Source: Pagrus major
Lineage: Eukaryota; Chordata; Actinopteri; Spariformes; Sparidae
DNA: 64,000 nucleotides
NCBI RefSeq assembly: GCF_040436345.1
Contig: NC_133238.1
Span: 1,674,501 to 1,738,500 of the forward strand
Direction of reading: 5' to 3'
Within the stretch, counting starts at the first letter, position 1. Each line of letters starts with the position of its first letter. Positions 63,520-64,000 of this stretch are shown here, in pieces. Position numbers and translations under genes: made by a program. Below the pieces are notes generated by a model that did no database searches, was not told the origin of the DNA, and saw only the letters and a program-made list of their open reading frames with translations.

Positions 63520-64000
63520 ATCTAGAGGTGCACCGATTACAATTTTTTTTTTTTTTACTCAGATTTTATTAATTTTTGGCATATAACAACATTAAAGAAC
63601 ACATTACAGCGTCAGTGGGGTACATGTTCTTAATAATAATCCTCAAATGTCTCTGACATCAGTCCAAGTTTTCGATGGTGTCTCTGCTTTGAGATTTGTG
63701 GACTGTCCATTTTTCTCATTTCTTATCAAATTTTGTTTGCTGGAGTCTCAATATATCCGTAAATCTTTCCATATTGATTATCTCCTCAACTGTGTCCAGC
63801 CAGTTCCTCCGAGTGGGAGGGTCCTCTCTACACCATTTCCTGGTGATTGCCTTCTTGGCCGCAGCCAGCAGAATTTTTACCAGATATTCGTCTTCATATT
63901 GTGCATTTTTCCTTGTCAGGTTACACAGGTATAATATCTCACATAACTTTGGTAGTTCATATCCCAGTATTGTTTTCAATTCTACCCACACATCATTCCA
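63520..64000 (-). mobile_element. hAT-like end followed by L1 3' fragment, running off the window
   Basis: TAGAGGTGCACCGATTAC at about 63523 looks like a hAT terminus. Directly after it a poly(T) run (63541-63556) marks the 3' tail of a minus-strand L1, whose C-terminal ORF2 residues follow: GYELPKLCEILYL, LAAAKKAITRKW and MERFTDILRLQQTKF. The AAAKKAITRKW motif matches the L1 at 31612-32715. The rest lies outside the window. Confidence 0.75.

Overview
This window is nuclear DNA of a teleost fish. It has vertebrate multi-exon genes with GT/AG introns, and very many fish-type transposons (Tc1-like, hAT-like, L1, L2 and Rex1-like LINEs) and dinucleotide microsatellites. The species cannot be named from the sequence. 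No bacterial, viral or organellar segment was seen. Splice sites were read by eye, from family similarity and from reading-frame continuity; nothing was computed.

Three host genes account for essentially all recognisable host coding sequence. (1) ppp1r35 on the + strand (coding exons from 6011 to 17444) encodes a PP1 regulatory subunit that acts at centrioles. (2) hao1-like on the - strand (38279 down to 20752, 8 exons, 373 codons) encodes a peroxisomal FMN-dependent 2-hydroxyacid oxidase ending in the PTS1 tripeptide SRM. (3) smg1 on the - strand (63414 down to 42266) is represented by its last 12 coding exons, 684 residues, ending in the FATC domain of the nonsense-mediated-decay kinase. 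ppp1r35 and hao1 are convergent (tail to tail); hao1 and smg1 are in tandem. They belong to unrelated pathways, so no shared operation is implied.

Layout: 1-4.6 kb holds a degenerate L1 and a MITE. 4.7-17.5 kb is ppp1r35, whose first coding intron carries a nest in which a Rex1-like LINE was entered by a hAT element, which holds a Tc1 derivative and a second hAT element, which was entered by a young L1; three levels have exact target duplications. 17.5-20.7 kb is a gene-free convergent spacer with hAT-like ends and a LINE scrap. 20.7-38.3 kb is hao1, with Tc1 elements, a tRNA-derived SINE, LINE fragments, a perfect 69-bp-arm palindrome and an L1 inserted into a LINE endonuclease region. 38.4-42.2 kb is spacer with a Tc1 relic and the probable smg1 3' UTR. 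42.3-63.4 kb is smg1, including a 9.85-kb last intron full of transposons, a hAT derivative that carries a spliceable BED-finger exon, and a 951-bp foldback element. 63.5-64 kb is another hAT end and L1 tail.

The most interesting host-gene signal is in hao1. Three introns begin with an AC-rich repeat immediately after the donor and end with a complementary GT-rich repeat at the acceptor. This is the architecture known from zebrafish for introns whose ends pair as RNA and do not need U2AF2.
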